NCBI GenBank assembly: GCA_910588325.1
Contig: CAJUPP010000004.1
Span: 1 to 64,000, forward strand
Source of the DNA: an uncultured Hungatella sp.
Lineage (GTDB): Bacteria > Bacillota > Clostridia > Lachnospirales > Lachnospiraceae
DNA length: 64,000 nt
Direction of reading: 5' to 3'
Made by a program: the position numbers and the translations under genes
Part shown: piece by piece, positions 9,640 through 18,125 of the stretch
How the letters are laid out: every line of letters starts with the position of its first letter
How positions within the stretch are numbered: position 1 is the first letter of the stretch
Notes under the pieces: model-generated
What the model saw: only the letters and a program-made list of their open reading frames with translations
What the model was told of the DNA's origin: nothing
Database searches by the model: none

Positions 9640-11322
9640 CTAGGACGATTTTTGTTGATTCCAGCAAGATTTTATGTGTTCTTCCTCTTCGGTCTCATCT
9701 TCCGTATTCACCACCGTAAATACCTGTCTCTTACGTGCCATCTCATCGTTGGCCAGATATTCATCATAGGTGGTAATCTTGTCAATCAGCTGGCCTCCCA
9801 CAATTTCCATAATCCGGTTGGCTGTGGTCTGCACAATCTGATGATCGCGGGAGGAGAAAATCAATACACCCGGGAATTTCATCAGGCCGTTGTTCAACGC
9901 CGTGATTGCCTCCATGTCAAGATGGTCCGTAGGTTCATCCAGCATCAGTACATTGGCTCCGGATATCATCAGCTTGGACAACATACACCGCACCTTCTCG
10001 CCTCCGGATAACACCTTTACCTTCTTCACGCCATCTTCACCGGCAAACAGCATTCTCCCCAGGAATCCGCGGACATAGGTCGCATCTTTTTCCGGAGAAT
10101 ACTGGGTCAGCCAGTCTACGATTGTCTCGTCATTGTTGAATTCGGCACTGTTGTCTTTCGGGAAATAAGCCTGGCTGGTAGTCAGCCCCCACTTGTAATT
10201 TCCCTCATCCGGCTCCATCTCTCCTGATAGGATTTTGAACAGTACGGTCTTGGCCTGCTCGTTGGGGCCTACCAAAGCCACCTTATCCTCTCGGTTCAGA
10301 ATAAAAGAGACATGGTCCAGCACTTTTACACCGTCCATAGTTTTTGTCAGGTTCTCCACAGTCAGAACTTCATTGCCAATCTCACGGAACGGGCGGAAAT
10401 CAATATAGGGATACTTTCTGCTGGACGGCTTGATATCATCCAGTTCAATTTTTTCCAGAGCACGTTTTCTGGAAGTAGCCTGCTTTGATTTGGAGGCATT
10501 GGCTGAGAAACGCTGAATGAATTCCTGCAGCTCCTTAATCTTCTCCTCTTTTTTGCGGTTGGCCTCTTTCATCTGCTTCACCATAAGCTGGCTGGACTCC
10601 ACCCAGAAATCATAGTTCCCCGCATAAAGCTGAATCTTTCCGTAATCGATGTCCGCCGTATGAGTACACACTTTATTTAAGAAATAACGGTCGTGGGAAA
10701 CTACGATTACGGTATTCTCAAAGGTAATCAGAAATTCTTCCAGCCACGCGATAGCGTCTAAGTCCAGATGGTTGGTAGGCTCGTCTAAAAGCAGAATGTC
10801 CGGATTGCCGAAAAGAGCCTGGGCCAGAAGCACTTTTACCTTCAGGGCGCCGTTTAAGTCCTTCATCATGGTATAGTGGTATTCTGTATCCACCCCCAAA
10901 CCATTTAACAGGTTAGCGGCATCAGATTCTGCTTCCCAGCCGTTCATCTCAGCGAATTCCGCCTCTAAATCTGCAGCTTTGATGCCGTCCTCATCGGAAA
11001 AATCTTCTTTCATATAGATGGCATCTTTTTCCTTCATCACCTGGTACAGTCTTAAATTCCCCATAATGACCGTATCTAATACCGGGTATTGGTCGTATTT
11101 AAAATGATCCTGCTGCAAAAAGGATAGACGCTGGCCGGGGGTAATGGCTATATCCCCATTGGTTGGCTCTAACTGTCCGGACAGAATCTTCAAAAATGTG
11201 GATTTTCCCGCGCCGTTGGCTCCGATGAGTCCATAGCAGTTTCCTTCGGTAAATTTAATGTTTACATCCTCAAATAAGGCTTTCTTTCCTACACGCAATG
11301 TTACGTTGTTTGCACTGATCAT
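9640..11322 (-). CDS. ABC-F family ATPase (YbiT/YkpA-like)
   Basis: Soluble duplicated ABC ATPase of 560 residues without membrane segments, the class that acts on ribosomes. The first cassette has Walker A GANGAGKST and Walker B ILLLDEPTNHLD. A lysine-rich linker (about 240-300) follows, then the second cassette with signature LSGGEKVR and LMLDEPTDHLD. Two motifs are odd: the first signature reads LNGALKVK instead of LSGG-, and the second Walker A reads GPNEQAKT. Degenerate motifs occur in this subfamily, so it is unlikely to be a pseudogene. It follows the HIT gene by 19 bases and is probably cotranscribed. Confidence 0.9.
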   Translation of the reverse strand: MISANNVTLRVGKKALFEDVNIKFTEGNCYGLIGANGAGKSTFLKILSGQLEPTNGDIAITPGQRLSFLQQDHFKYDQYPVLDTVIMGNLRLYQVMKEKDAIYMKEDFSDEDGIKAADLEAEFAEMNGWEAESDAANLLNGLGVDTEYHYTMMKDLNGALKVKVLLAQALFGNPDILLLDEPTNHLDLDAIAWLEEFLITFENTVIVVSHDRYFLNKVCTHTADIDYGKIQLYAGNYDFWVESSQLMVKQMKEANRKKEEKIKELQEFIQRFSANASKSKQATSRKRALEKIELDDIKPSSRKYPYIDFRPFREIGNEVLTVENLTKTMDGVKVLDHVSFILNREDKVALVGPNEQAKTVLFKILSGEMEPDEGNYKWGLTTSQAYFPKDNSAEFNNDETIVDWLTQYSPEKDATYVRGFLGRMLFAGEDGVKKVKVLSGGEKVRCMLSKLMISGANVLMLDEPTDHLDMEAITALNNGLMKFPGVLIFSSRDHQIVQTTANRIMEIVGGQLIDKITTYDEYLANDEMARKRQVFTVVNTEDETEEEEHIKSCWNQQKSS

Positions 11323-11341
11323 ATAATTAAAATCCTCTTAT

Positions 11342-11764
11342 TTATTTTAATGCTTCACGGAATTTTTCGGCCATGGCCTCATATTCTTCGTCGGTTAAAT
11401 ACACCTTGTCAGGGTTCATCTGGAATGTGCCGCCCCACTCGTCTTTGTCTTTATATTTGGGGACGATGTGCATATGCAGGTGGCAGCCGGTATCTCCGTA
11501 TGCGCCGTAGTTTACTTTGTCGGGGTTGAAGAGTTTGTGGATAACTTTGCCTACCTGGGCGACTTCGGCAAAGAATTGGTTTCTGTCTTCGTCGCTGATG
11601 TCAATCATCTCGCTTACGTGGTCTTTGTATGCCAGGATAACGCGGCCGGGTTTGCTTTGTTCTTTAAAAATGTAGAGGTAGCCGGATTTCATCTGGCAGA
11701 CTGGATATCCAAATTTTGCTACTAATTCACCCTGCATACAATATGCGCAATTTTGATCTTTCAT
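11342..11764 (-). CDS. HIT-family nucleotide hydrolase
   Basis: Small histidine-triad protein of 140 residues, a nucleotidyl hydrolase/transferase acting on nucleoside phosphoramidates or dinucleotides. The catalytic triad is CHLHMHIVPKY. Two CxxC-like cysteine sites near the N-terminus (CAYC at about 6-9 and a later Cys) suggest the zinc-binding HIT subgroup. It is the first gene of a pair with the ABC-F gene. Confidence 0.88.
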   Translation of the reverse strand: MKDQNCAYCMQGELVAKFGYPVCQMKSGYLYIFKEQSKPGRVILAYKDHVSEMIDISDEDRNQFFAEVAQVGKVIHKLFNPDKVNYGAYGDTGCHLHMHIVPKYKDKDEWGGTFQMNPDKVYLTDEEYEAMAEKFREALK

Positions 11765-11814
11765 GGTTTTCTTCTCCTTTTTTGGTGGTTTTTTGATGGT
11801 TTGTATCGGGGTTT

Positions 11815-11820
11815 ATTATA
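11815..11820 (-). promoter_or_regulatory. Possible extended -10 promoter for the HIT/ABC-F pair
   Basis: The minus strand reads TGATATAAT, a perfect -10 with the TGn extension, about 50 bases before the HIT start codon. The best -35 (TGTACT, 18-base spacing) is poor. Confidence 0.4.
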
Positions 11821-11905
11821 TCATAGGTTTGTGGGGGGAGTACAGAAGAATTTGGAAAATAATTGAGTTTAAATCTTTTACAGCATGATTCGACAAACGT
11901 GCTAT

Positions 11906-11972
11906 AATTCATGCCGCCTATTCGGCGGCGGACTTTCATAGTACCCCCATGCCAGCCATCAGGCACCCCCAC
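11906..11972 (-). repeat. Dispersed repeat, inverted relative of the 4.35-kb element
   Basis: On the minus strand this segment matches 4351-4419 of the plus strand almost base for base: gcctgat.gc.ggcat, a G-run, tact.tgaaagtc, the GCCGCC/GGCGGC hairpin with a GAATA loop, then catgaatt. It lies just after the pyrC stop codon, in its 3' flank. Confidence 0.75.
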
Positions 11973-11992
11973 TTTTTGCGGATTTGTAGATT

Positions 11993-13279
11993 CTATTTGT
12001 GAACAACCTCCGTTGAGTCCTTGTAAACAACTTTCCCGTTGCAGATTGTCCATTTGACTTTTCCTGTTAATTGCCATCCTTTAAAGGGGGAATTGGAGGA
12101 TTTGGAATGGAATTTCTTTACGGTCCATGTCTTTGTGGGGTTAAAAATTACTATATCTGCAGGGGCGCCAGGTTCTATACAGCCGCATGGTAAATGGTAT
12201 AATTTCGCCGGGTTCAGGCTCATTTTTTCTATGATCTCCATCAGGCTTAAGTGACCAGGGATTGCCAATTCCGTGATTGCCAGGGCCAGGGCGGTTTCCA
12301 GGCCGATGATCCCGCTGGGTGCTTCGGTCAGAGGCCTGGCCTTTTCTTCTGGACTGTGAGGGGCGTGGTCTGTAGCGATAAGGTCGATAGTTCCGTCTTT
12401 CAAGCCCTGTATCAGTGCCTGCCTGTCTGTCTCCGTACGGAGAGGGGGATTCATTTTGGCTAATGTGCCTTTTTCCAAGATGGCTTCCTCGGTCAGGGTA
12501 AAGTGGTGGGGGGTTACCTCGGCGGATATGTGAGCGCCCATTTTTTTTGCAGTGCGGACAAGTTTTACCGCATTTTTCGAGCTGATATGCTGGATATTGA
12601 CATGAGCGCCTGTGTGAAGAGCAATCATTAAGTCTCTGGCAACCAGGCTGTCCTCGGCAAGGGAGGGGGAACCGTAGATGCCCAGTTTGCGGGATATGGC
12701 GCCATGGTTGATTCCGTTGTTTTGGATAAAAGCAGGGTCTTCCTCGTGGAAGCTTAGAGGGAGATTTAGTCTGGCGGCCTGGTCCATGGCTTGTTTTACG
12801 AGGCTTTGGTTCATGAGGGGGATTCCATCATCGGTGAAGCCGACGGCCCCTGCTGATTTGAGATTTTCCATGTCTACCAGTTCCTGGCCTTTCATTCCCT
12901 TGGATACGGCGGCGGCAGGGAGTACATGGATGCCTGTTTTCTTTCCTTCTTCGATGATGTAGCAAAGGGTTTCTGGGTTATCTGCCGGAGGAGTGGTGTT
13001 GGCCATTGTGATTACTGTGGTAAAACCTCCGGCGGCAGCGGCGGCGGCTCCGGTGTGGATATCTTCCTTGTAGGTCGGACCAGGGTCGCGGAAATGGACG
13101 TGAACGTCTACCAGGCCTGGGGCTACGGCACAGCCCGATGCGTCGATGACTGTGTCATAGGTTCCGTCATCTTTGTAGGTTCCGATTCCTGCAATGACAG
13201 AGTTGTCCAGGATGATGTCTGCCGGGTATTCTTTTTGGGTTCCGGGGTCAATAATTTTGCCGTTTTTTATTAAAATCAT
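11993..13279 (-). CDS. pyrC: Dihydroorotase
   Basis: Zinc amidohydrolase that cyclises carbamoyl aspartate to dihydroorotate in pyrimidine synthesis; cytoplasmic. At 428 residues it is a class I (PyrC-type of Gram-positives) enzyme. Metal and catalytic motifs are intact: DVHVHFRDPG near residue 60, HEED, HISSKNAV, TPHHFTL and ATDHAPHS. The start ATG overlaps the stop of the upstream ThrE-like gene (ATGA), so it is translationally coupled to it. No other pyrimidine gene is in the window. Confidence 0.95.
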   Translation of the reverse strand: MILIKNGKIIDPGTQKEYPADIILDNSVIAGIGTYKDDGTYDTVIDASGCAVAPGLVDVHVHFRDPGPTYKEDIHTGAAAAAAGGFTTVITMANTTPPADNPETLCYIIEEGKKTGIHVLPAAAVSKGMKGQELVDMENLKSAGAVGFTDDGIPLMNQSLVKQAMDQAARLNLPLSFHEEDPAFIQNNGINHGAISRKLGIYGSPSLAEDSLVARDLMIALHTGAHVNIQHISSKNAVKLVRTAKKMGAHISAEVTPHHFTLTEEAILEKGTLAKMNPPLRTETDRQALIQGLKDGTIDLIATDHAPHSPEEKARPLTEAPSGIIGLETALALAITELAIPGHLSLMEIIEKMSLNPAKLYHLPCGCIEPGAPADIVIFNPTKTWTVKKFHSKSSNSPFKGWQLTGKVKWTICNGKVVYKDSTEVVHK

Positions 13280-13722
13280 AATTTCCTCTCCTTATTTCTT
13301 GTCTTTCCCATATGAAATACTTTCTGGGGCAGCTGGAATACCAGTACGATTCCAAGCACAATGGCTACCGCAACTTTTACTGCCATGAAGCCTGTCCGGG
13401 CTGCCAGTTCCATCTGGTTGGTTACAATGTAATAGGCTGTCCAGTATACGCCGCCGCCTGGCACCAAAGGGAAGATGCCGCTGATTAGGAAAATGGTTAC
13501 CGGGCATCGCTCCCATACAGCGGACATTCTGGATAGGAGTACTACCAGAATAGCTGCAAAAAATGTAGCCTCCGGGGCAGTGGTATGGGGTATTAAAAGG
13601 CAGTATACCAGCCAGCCGGCTCCTCCTATGAATCCGCAGTGAGGATAGTATGCTCTCGGGACACTGTACAGAACCGAGAAGGCGACCGTGCCTATTATGG
13701 CGGCTAAAACCTGTCCTGTCAC
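13276..13722 (-). CDS. ThrE-type exporter, small C-terminal subunit (DUF3815)
   Basis: Hydrophobic protein of 148 residues with about five predicted membrane helices, matching the C-terminal half of the Thr/Ser exporter family ThrE. In many Clostridia and Bacilli ThrE is split into two genes, as here. It overlaps the larger subunit upstream and pyrC downstream by four bases each (ATGA), indicating a tight operon. The transported substrate is inferred from the family only. Confidence 0.85.
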   Translation of the reverse strand: MTGQVLAAIIGTVAFSVLYSVPRAYYPHCGFIGGAGWLVYCLLIPHTTAPEATFFAAILVVLLSRMSAVWERCPVTIFLISGIFPLVPGGGVYWTAYYIVTNQMELAARTGFMAVKVAVAIVLGIVLVFQLPQKVFHMGKTRNKERKL

Positions 13723-14495
13723 AGCATGGCACCCCCTGTCAGTCTCTGAAGTATGGTTAAGACGAATCCAACACCCATGGCAATTCCGAAAAATACCAGC
13801 ATAGCATCCAGCATCCTGACAGAACCGGCGATGTAGTTTTCATCGGCAATGTCACGGATTGCATTGGTAAATGCCACTCCTGGTACCAGAGGGATGATGG
13901 AGCCTATGATCATCTGGTTTAAATGCCGGCCGATTCCCAGATGATAGAGCATCATACAGGCCATGGTAGCTACAGCCCCTCCCGCGATTCCTGAGACCAT
14001 TTTGGACAGATAGGGAGCACTGACAAAGAGTACGAACAGATACACGATTAATCCGGTCAAGAAGGCAGCCAGACAATCAATCAGACTTCCTCCGTAGAGA
14101 TAGCAGAAGGCTCCGCTTCCTACACCGGAGGCCAGTATGAGCATGTGGCGGCTTTTGCCGGGCATTGTACGGATTTGGGCTAATCGTTCTTTGACCTCCG
14201 CAATGGTATATCGGTTTTCTTCTATCTCCCTGGAAAGTTGGTTGACAGCAGCCACCCGGTTTAAATGGGAACCGCTTACAGGGATGTGCTGAACCTTAGC
14301 AAAAGACTCTTCCGCAGCATTGCCGGATGTGGCAAAAATTCCGTTACTCAGAACAAAAGCATTACTGGATGTAATCCCGTAATGCTTACAGATTCGACTG
14401 ATGGTTTCTTCTACACGAAAAATCTCAGCGCCATTTTCCAGCAGAATGTGTCCTGCTTCCATAGCCGCTTCCATCACTTCTCTTTCATCTTCCAT
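13719..14495 (-). CDS. ThrE-type exporter, large N-terminal subunit (DUF1212)
   Basis: Predicted threonine/serine exporter subunit. The cytosolic N-terminal part (about 1-115) carries the family motif GAEIFRVEETI near residue 28, and the C-terminal half has about five membrane helices. The ATG at 14495 has AGGAG nine bases upstream; a GTG one codon earlier is also possible. It is the first gene of the thrE-thrE-pyrC operon. Confidence 0.85.
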   Translation of the reverse strand: MEDEREVMEAAMEAGHILLENGAEIFRVEETISRICKHYGITSSNAFVLSNGIFATSGNAAEESFAKVQHIPVSGSHLNRVAAVNQLSREIEENRYTIAEVKERLAQIRTMPGKSRHMLILASGVGSGAFCYLYGGSLIDCLAAFLTGLIVYLFVLFVSAPYLSKMVSGIAGGAVATMACMMLYHLGIGRHLNQMIIGSIIPLVPGVAFTNAIRDIADENYIAGSVRMLDAMLVFFGIAMGVGFVLTILQRLTGGAML

Positions 14496-14526
14496 CACGC
14501 TACACTCCTATGTGAAACTTATCTCT

Positions 14527-14555
14527 ATTTTGTGATAGAAGACTTGATTTGTCAA
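14527..14555 (-). promoter_or_regulatory. Predicted promoter of the thrE-thrE-pyrC operon
   Basis: On the minus strand a perfect TTGACA (14550-14555) is followed after 17 bases by CAAAAT (14527-14532), about 30 bases before the first start codon. It lies between the XRE gene stop and the operon. Confidence 0.55.
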
Positions 14556-14583
14556 TATTCTTTTGCCCTGTTACATGATTTCC

Positions 14584-14823
14584 TTAATCTTCTGGTTCCA
14601 GATCATCAAAAATTTCCGAATCGTAAAACTCCCTGATAGTTACGCCTAATCCTTCCACGATCTTCTTAATATTAACAATACCCGGATTCTGGCTCTTTCC
14701 ATGAATAATACTCTTCACCGTCGATGAAGGCATTCCACTTTGATAGGTTAAAGCATATATTGTCATACGTCTTTCCTTGCGCAGCTGCTCTATCCTTTTA
14801 TTGGTTGCCTCGCATATTTTCAT
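14584..14823 (-). CDS. Small XRE-family DNA-binding regulator
   Basis: A 79-residue protein that is essentially one Cro/CI-type helix-turn-helix domain (about 7-65; recognition region GMPSSTVKSIIHGKSQNP). It has no ligand domain. A perfect 11-bp inverted repeat overlaps its ribosome binding site, which suggests it controls its own expression. Target genes are unknown; neighbours are the thrE operon downstream and a glycosyltransferase gene upstream. Confidence 0.85.
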   Translation of the reverse strand: MKICEATNKRIEQLRKERRMTIYALTYQSGMPSSTVKSIIHGKSQNPGIVNIKKIVEGLGVTIREFYDSEIFDDLEPED

Positions 14824-14826
14824 GTG

Positions 14827-14854
14827 TACACTATCTCCTTTTTGAGATAGTGTA
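14827..14854 (-). promoter_or_regulatory. Perfect palindrome overlapping the XRE ribosome binding site
   Basis: Arms TACACTATCTC and GAGATAGTGTA are perfectly complementary across six bases. On the mRNA the AAGGAG ribosome binding site spans the loop and the start of the right arm, four bases before the ATG. It could be a repressor operator or a hairpin that hides the ribosome binding site. Confidence 0.7.
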
Positions 14855-14955
14855 TCCCAAACAAAAAATTAAATAGGGCGACAAAATATCTATTTTGAAT
14901 ATTTTATATTTTTTTAATTTGGAAAGGTTTTTTCTAGCAAGATTATGAAAACATT

Positions 14956-15879
14956 CTATAAATTTTTCGTCTCTTCCACAATGTAAATTGGTCTGTCCTT
15001 TAATTCTGCAAACAGAATCGCAATATATTCTCCGATTATCCCAACCAGCAAAAACAGGATTGCAAACATAAAACAGTTAAGGATCACAATGGTCGCGTAA
15101 CCGCTGGGGGCTCCGTTTCTGGTAAACAGAGTATAGATTAGCACCAGCATCCCAAGAGCTGCGGCAAACATTCCGGCAAAGACTCCCAATTTCAGAGGCA
15201 GATTGGAAAAACAGACAATGGTATTGACGGAAAACTGAAACAGCTTCCGGATACTGTACTTGCTCTCTCCTGCCACCCGGGCATGAGCCTCATATTCTAT
15301 GGTTGATTTTTTAAAACCTACATTCTGAACATAGCCCCTTAAAAACCTGACCTTTTCCCGATAATCTTTTCTTAAAACCTCCGCAACCCGTCCGCTGATG
15401 GCAAAAAAGTCTGATGCGTTGCTTTCAAATTTCACATCGGAAAGCATATTGATAACCTTATAAAATGCGGTCGAAGCCAGATTCTTGAACCAACCAGCAG
15501 ACTCATTTTTAGTGCGCACCATGTTGATTACCTCGATGCCAGCCTCAAAATTCTTTATAATCTCCGGAATATATTCCGGAGGATGCTGCAGATCCGCATC
15601 CATGCAGATAATACCGTCCCCATGGCTGTAATCAATTCCAGCGATCATGGCAGCTTCATGTCCAAAATTCCTGGAAAAACTGATAATTTTCACATGTTCA
15701 TCTGTCTCTGCCAGGCCCTTTAGAATCTCCAGACTTTTGTCCCGGCTGCCGTCATTGACAAAGACTAGCTGATAATCCCAGGAAATTGTCTTTAAAACAG
15801 GAATTGTCTCCTGATAAAATGTTTTTAAGGCAGCCTCTTCATTGTATACGGACACTATTACTGACAACAGCTTTTTCAT
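14956..15879 (-). CDS. DPM1/GtrB-like glycosyltransferase family 2
   Basis: Membrane-anchored GT2 enzyme of 307 residues, of the type that transfers a sugar from a nucleotide donor to undecaprenyl phosphate. It has SVIVSVYNEE at the start, FVNDGSRD, the metal-binding MDADLQHPPE, and two C-terminal membrane helices (about 230-255 and 265-290). GtrB/ArnC proteins have the same plan. It lies 43 bases after a licD gene, probably in one transcript. The sugar is unknown. Confidence 0.88.
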   Translation of the reverse strand: MKKLLSVIVSVYNEEAALKTFYQETIPVLKTISWDYQLVFVNDGSRDKSLEILKGLAETDEHVKIISFSRNFGHEAAMIAGIDYSHGDGIICMDADLQHPPEYIPEIIKNFEAGIEVINMVRTKNESAGWFKNLASTAFYKVINMLSDVKFESNASDFFAISGRVAEVLRKDYREKVRFLRGYVQNVGFKKSTIEYEAHARVAGESKYSIRKLFQFSVNTIVCFSNLPLKLGVFAGMFAAALGMLVLIYTLFTRNGAPSGYATIVILNCFMFAILFLLVGIIGEYIAILFAELKDRPIYIVEETKNL

Positions 15880-15921
15880 CTATTTTCACACTTTCTTTTA
15901 TCTCAGACCCCATCATCTCTA

Positions 15922-16770
15922 TCAACAGTCTTTGTCAACTTTAATCTCAATGCTTGAGTGAGCCGGTACTCTCTTTTCTTTCGGCGGCAGTTCTTTATAA
16001 TCTCCGTAGATCCAGGTCAGCACCTGATGCCACCCCTTGGGAGCCATCAGCACCGTATCTTCAAACGGAAGGTCTACCACCTCGTCGCACCATGCCTTCT
16101 CCACAGTTACATATAAGAAATCCGGCTGATAATTGCTGTAATAACGCAGTTCACTCTTTCTCTTATTATCTTTTACTGCCACAGCACGCTGCATTTTCCG
16201 GATCGTCTTCATAGGAAGCTGTTTGCCTATGGCAGACAGTACTGCCACCAATATTTTATTTATCAAATTATATTTAGAATAATCCAGATGATATCGATGT
16301 CCCATGGCCAGGCCATAGATTGCCGTCTGGAGAAGCCTGGTAAAAAGGGCGGCTGTCTTACTCTCAGGAAGCGTATCCTGAATAAACAAATCAACCCACA
16401 GATGGTTTAATTTTCCGTCATAAAACCGCATTTCCTCTCCATCCTCGTGAGTCTGGCTGTTTAAATATAAAATCCTCGGAGTAAAATCATAAAAAGCATT
16501 TCCCCCTCCCAACTGTCTGGGTTCCAAAAATTCCAGTCCCTTTGGCAGTTCCTTTCTCACAATCCTGGCAAACCGTTCATAATTTTCTCTGGTAAACACC
16601 ACATCCACATCATCATCCCAGGGAATAAACCCCTGGTGGCGAACCGCACCTAAAAGGGTTCCGGCATCCAGCATGTATTTGATTTCATATTTCCGGCAAA
16701 TCCGGTCAATCTCTTTGAGCATTTTTAAATTTGCCTGGTGAACCGCTGTTAAATCATACTCTTTTGACAT
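15922..16770 (-). CDS. LicD-family phosphotransferase
   Basis: Predicted transferase of a phospho-substituent, such as phosphocholine or phosphoethanolamine from a CDP donor, to a surface glycan; 282 residues. The LicD core is clear: MLDAGTLLGAVRHQGFIPWDDDVD at about residues 33-56, the nucleotidyltransferase-fold active site with the DDD metal cluster. It shares a divergent promoter region with the acyltransferase gene at 16919. A second LicD is at 50544-51419. Confidence 0.88.
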   Translation of the reverse strand: MSKEYDLTAVHQANLKMLKEIDRICRKYEIKYMLDAGTLLGAVRHQGFIPWDDDVDVVFTRENYERFARIVRKELPKGLEFLEPRQLGGGNAFYDFTPRILYLNSQTHEDGEEMRFYDGKLNHLWVDLFIQDTLPESKTAALFTRLLQTAIYGLAMGHRYHLDYSKYNLINKILVAVLSAIGKQLPMKTIRKMQRAVAVKDNKRKSELRYYSNYQPDFLYVTVEKAWCDEVVDLPFEDTVLMAPKGWHQVLTWIYGDYKELPPKEKRVPAHSSIEIKVDKDC

Positions 16771-16829
16771 TCCATACTCCTGTTTTCTATTTTTATCATT
16801 CCGTATATTCCTATTTTCGACTAAAACCT

Positions 16830-16857
16830 ATGGTATCATACTTTCTGAAAAAATCAA
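16830..16857 (-). promoter_or_regulatory. Predicted promoter for licD/GT2 transcript
   Basis: On the minus strand TTGATT (16852-16857), a 16-base spacer and TACCAT (16830-16835), with a TGA just before the -10. It lies about 60 bases upstream of the licD start codon. Confidence 0.45.
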
Positions 16858-16862
16858 GTATC

Positions 16863-16891
16863 TTGAATTTTCCCCGGAACTATGATACAGT
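16863..16891 (+). promoter_or_regulatory. Predicted promoter for the acyltransferase pair
   Basis: TTGAAT (16863-16868), 17 bases, TACAGT (16886-16891), about 28 bases before the first acyltransferase start. It is back to back with the licD promoter. Confidence 0.5.
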
Positions 16892-16918
16892 TAACATATT
16901 TATTTAACGAGTGGGGGA

Positions 16919-18115
16919 ATGCAGGTGGGCGCAAGTTCAAATACACGGATTGAGTGGTGTGATATTTTCAAAGGAATTGTGATCGTTCTTATGGTGGTGG
17001 GCCATTGTACCGGAAGATTCAATTCCTATATCTATCAGTTTCATATGGCCGCTTTTTTCTTTATATCAGGATATGTGAGAAAGTCTTCCTCTCAATCGTT
17101 CTTTGAGGAGGCCTTTACATCTTTTTGTAAAACGTTATGGCCATTCTATATGTTAAACGTTTTCGGTGTGATTCTTTATTTCTTTTTAGACCGGCTTCAT
17201 ATGCTTTCGTATCTGTCTGTAATTCAGTTTCCTTATCCCTTACAGCTGGTACTTCTGAATCTGCTGAATATAAATACGATCCCCTGTGATTTGTTTGGCG
17301 CTACATGGTTTCTTCCGGTTTTGTTTACAGCCGGTTTGATCTTTCGCTTGCTGGTGAAAGGCTGTAAAAAGGGCTGGCTGATTCTGGTTGTAAGCATTCC
17401 TGTTTTCCTCTTTTCTCAAGGGAAAAAATGGGCATTCTTTCTGGATCTGGCCGGAATGGCTCAGACCTATCTGATCTATGGCTATCTGGCCCATAAAGGC
17501 AGTTTACGGTTATCCAAAAAGCTGCCTTTTTGGGCTTGGGGATCTGGTTTTGTCCTCATAAGCATCATCTGGTCATTAAGCATCCGCAATGGATTTTACT
17601 ACGGTATGGACTGGCCCAGCAGGCAGTTTTCCGGCCCCATGGATTTGGTATTTCCCATTATTGGCATATGCTGGGCAGTATTTACATCAAAAACTTTGGA
17701 ATCTATCTGGTTTCTGAAAAAATTATTCGTATCTATTGGCAAAAACAGTATGGGAATCATGTGTTTTCATTTTGTTGGTTTTAAAGTTGCCTACCTGTTT
17801 CTGATTGCAGCCGGAAAAATGGAATGGAGCGATTTCAGCAGCCTTGTCCCGCCTCTTAATCTGGGTCTGACCGGCTGTGTATTTATTGTTGCCGTATCTG
17901 TTTTCAGCAGCCTGATGCTGTGGGAGGGAATAAAAAAGGTGAAATTCCTCCGTCTGGCTATGGGGCAGTTTAATGGAAAGAAACTTTACAGTTCATTGCT
18001 TCATATCAGCATATGGAACGATCTGATTCTCACCCTGGAATGGACGGCTTCTCTTATAAAAGAAACCATGGCACAGTATTTTGCTTTTCTGAAAGCGCAC
18101 ATGAAACGACATTAG
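16919..18115 (+). CDS. Family 3 membrane acyltransferase (Acyl_transf_3)
   Basis: Polytopic membrane enzyme of about 398 residues predicted to O-acylate, usually O-acetylate, a surface glycan. It begins with the family signature RIEWCDIFKGIVIVLMVVGH (the His being catalytic) and continues with about ten membrane helices, including FHMAAFFFISGY, the second conserved site. The ATG at 16919 follows GTGGGGG with almost no spacing; the GTG two codons later fits the ribosome binding site better. It is followed within 10 bases by a second acyltransferase gene. Confidence 0.85.
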   Translation: MQVGASSNTRIEWCDIFKGIVIVLMVVGHCTGRFNSYIYQFHMAAFFFISGYVRKSSSQSFFEEAFTSFCKTLWPFYMLNVFGVILYFFLDRLHMLSYLSVIQFPYPLQLVLLNLLNINTIPCDLFGATWFLPVLFTAGLIFRLLVKGCKKGWLILVVSIPVFLFSQGKKWAFFLDLAGMAQTYLIYGYLAHKGSLRLSKKLPFWAWGSGFVLISIIWSLSIRNGFYYGMDWPSRQFSGPMDLVFPIIGICWAVFTSKTLESIWFLKKLFVSIGKNSMGIMCFHFVGFKVAYLFLIAAGKMEWSDFSSLVPPLNLGLTGCVFIVAVSVFSSLMLWEGIKKVKFLRLAMGQFNGKKLYSSLLHISIWNDLILTLEWTASLIKETMAQYFAFLKAHMKRH

Positions 18116-18125
18116 GAGAAAGAAT

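Noticed and set aside
11727..12077. Open frame of 116 codons on the minus strand
   Set aside because: It bridges the end of pyrC, the dispersed repeat and the HIT start in another frame, and so is a by-product of the repeat.
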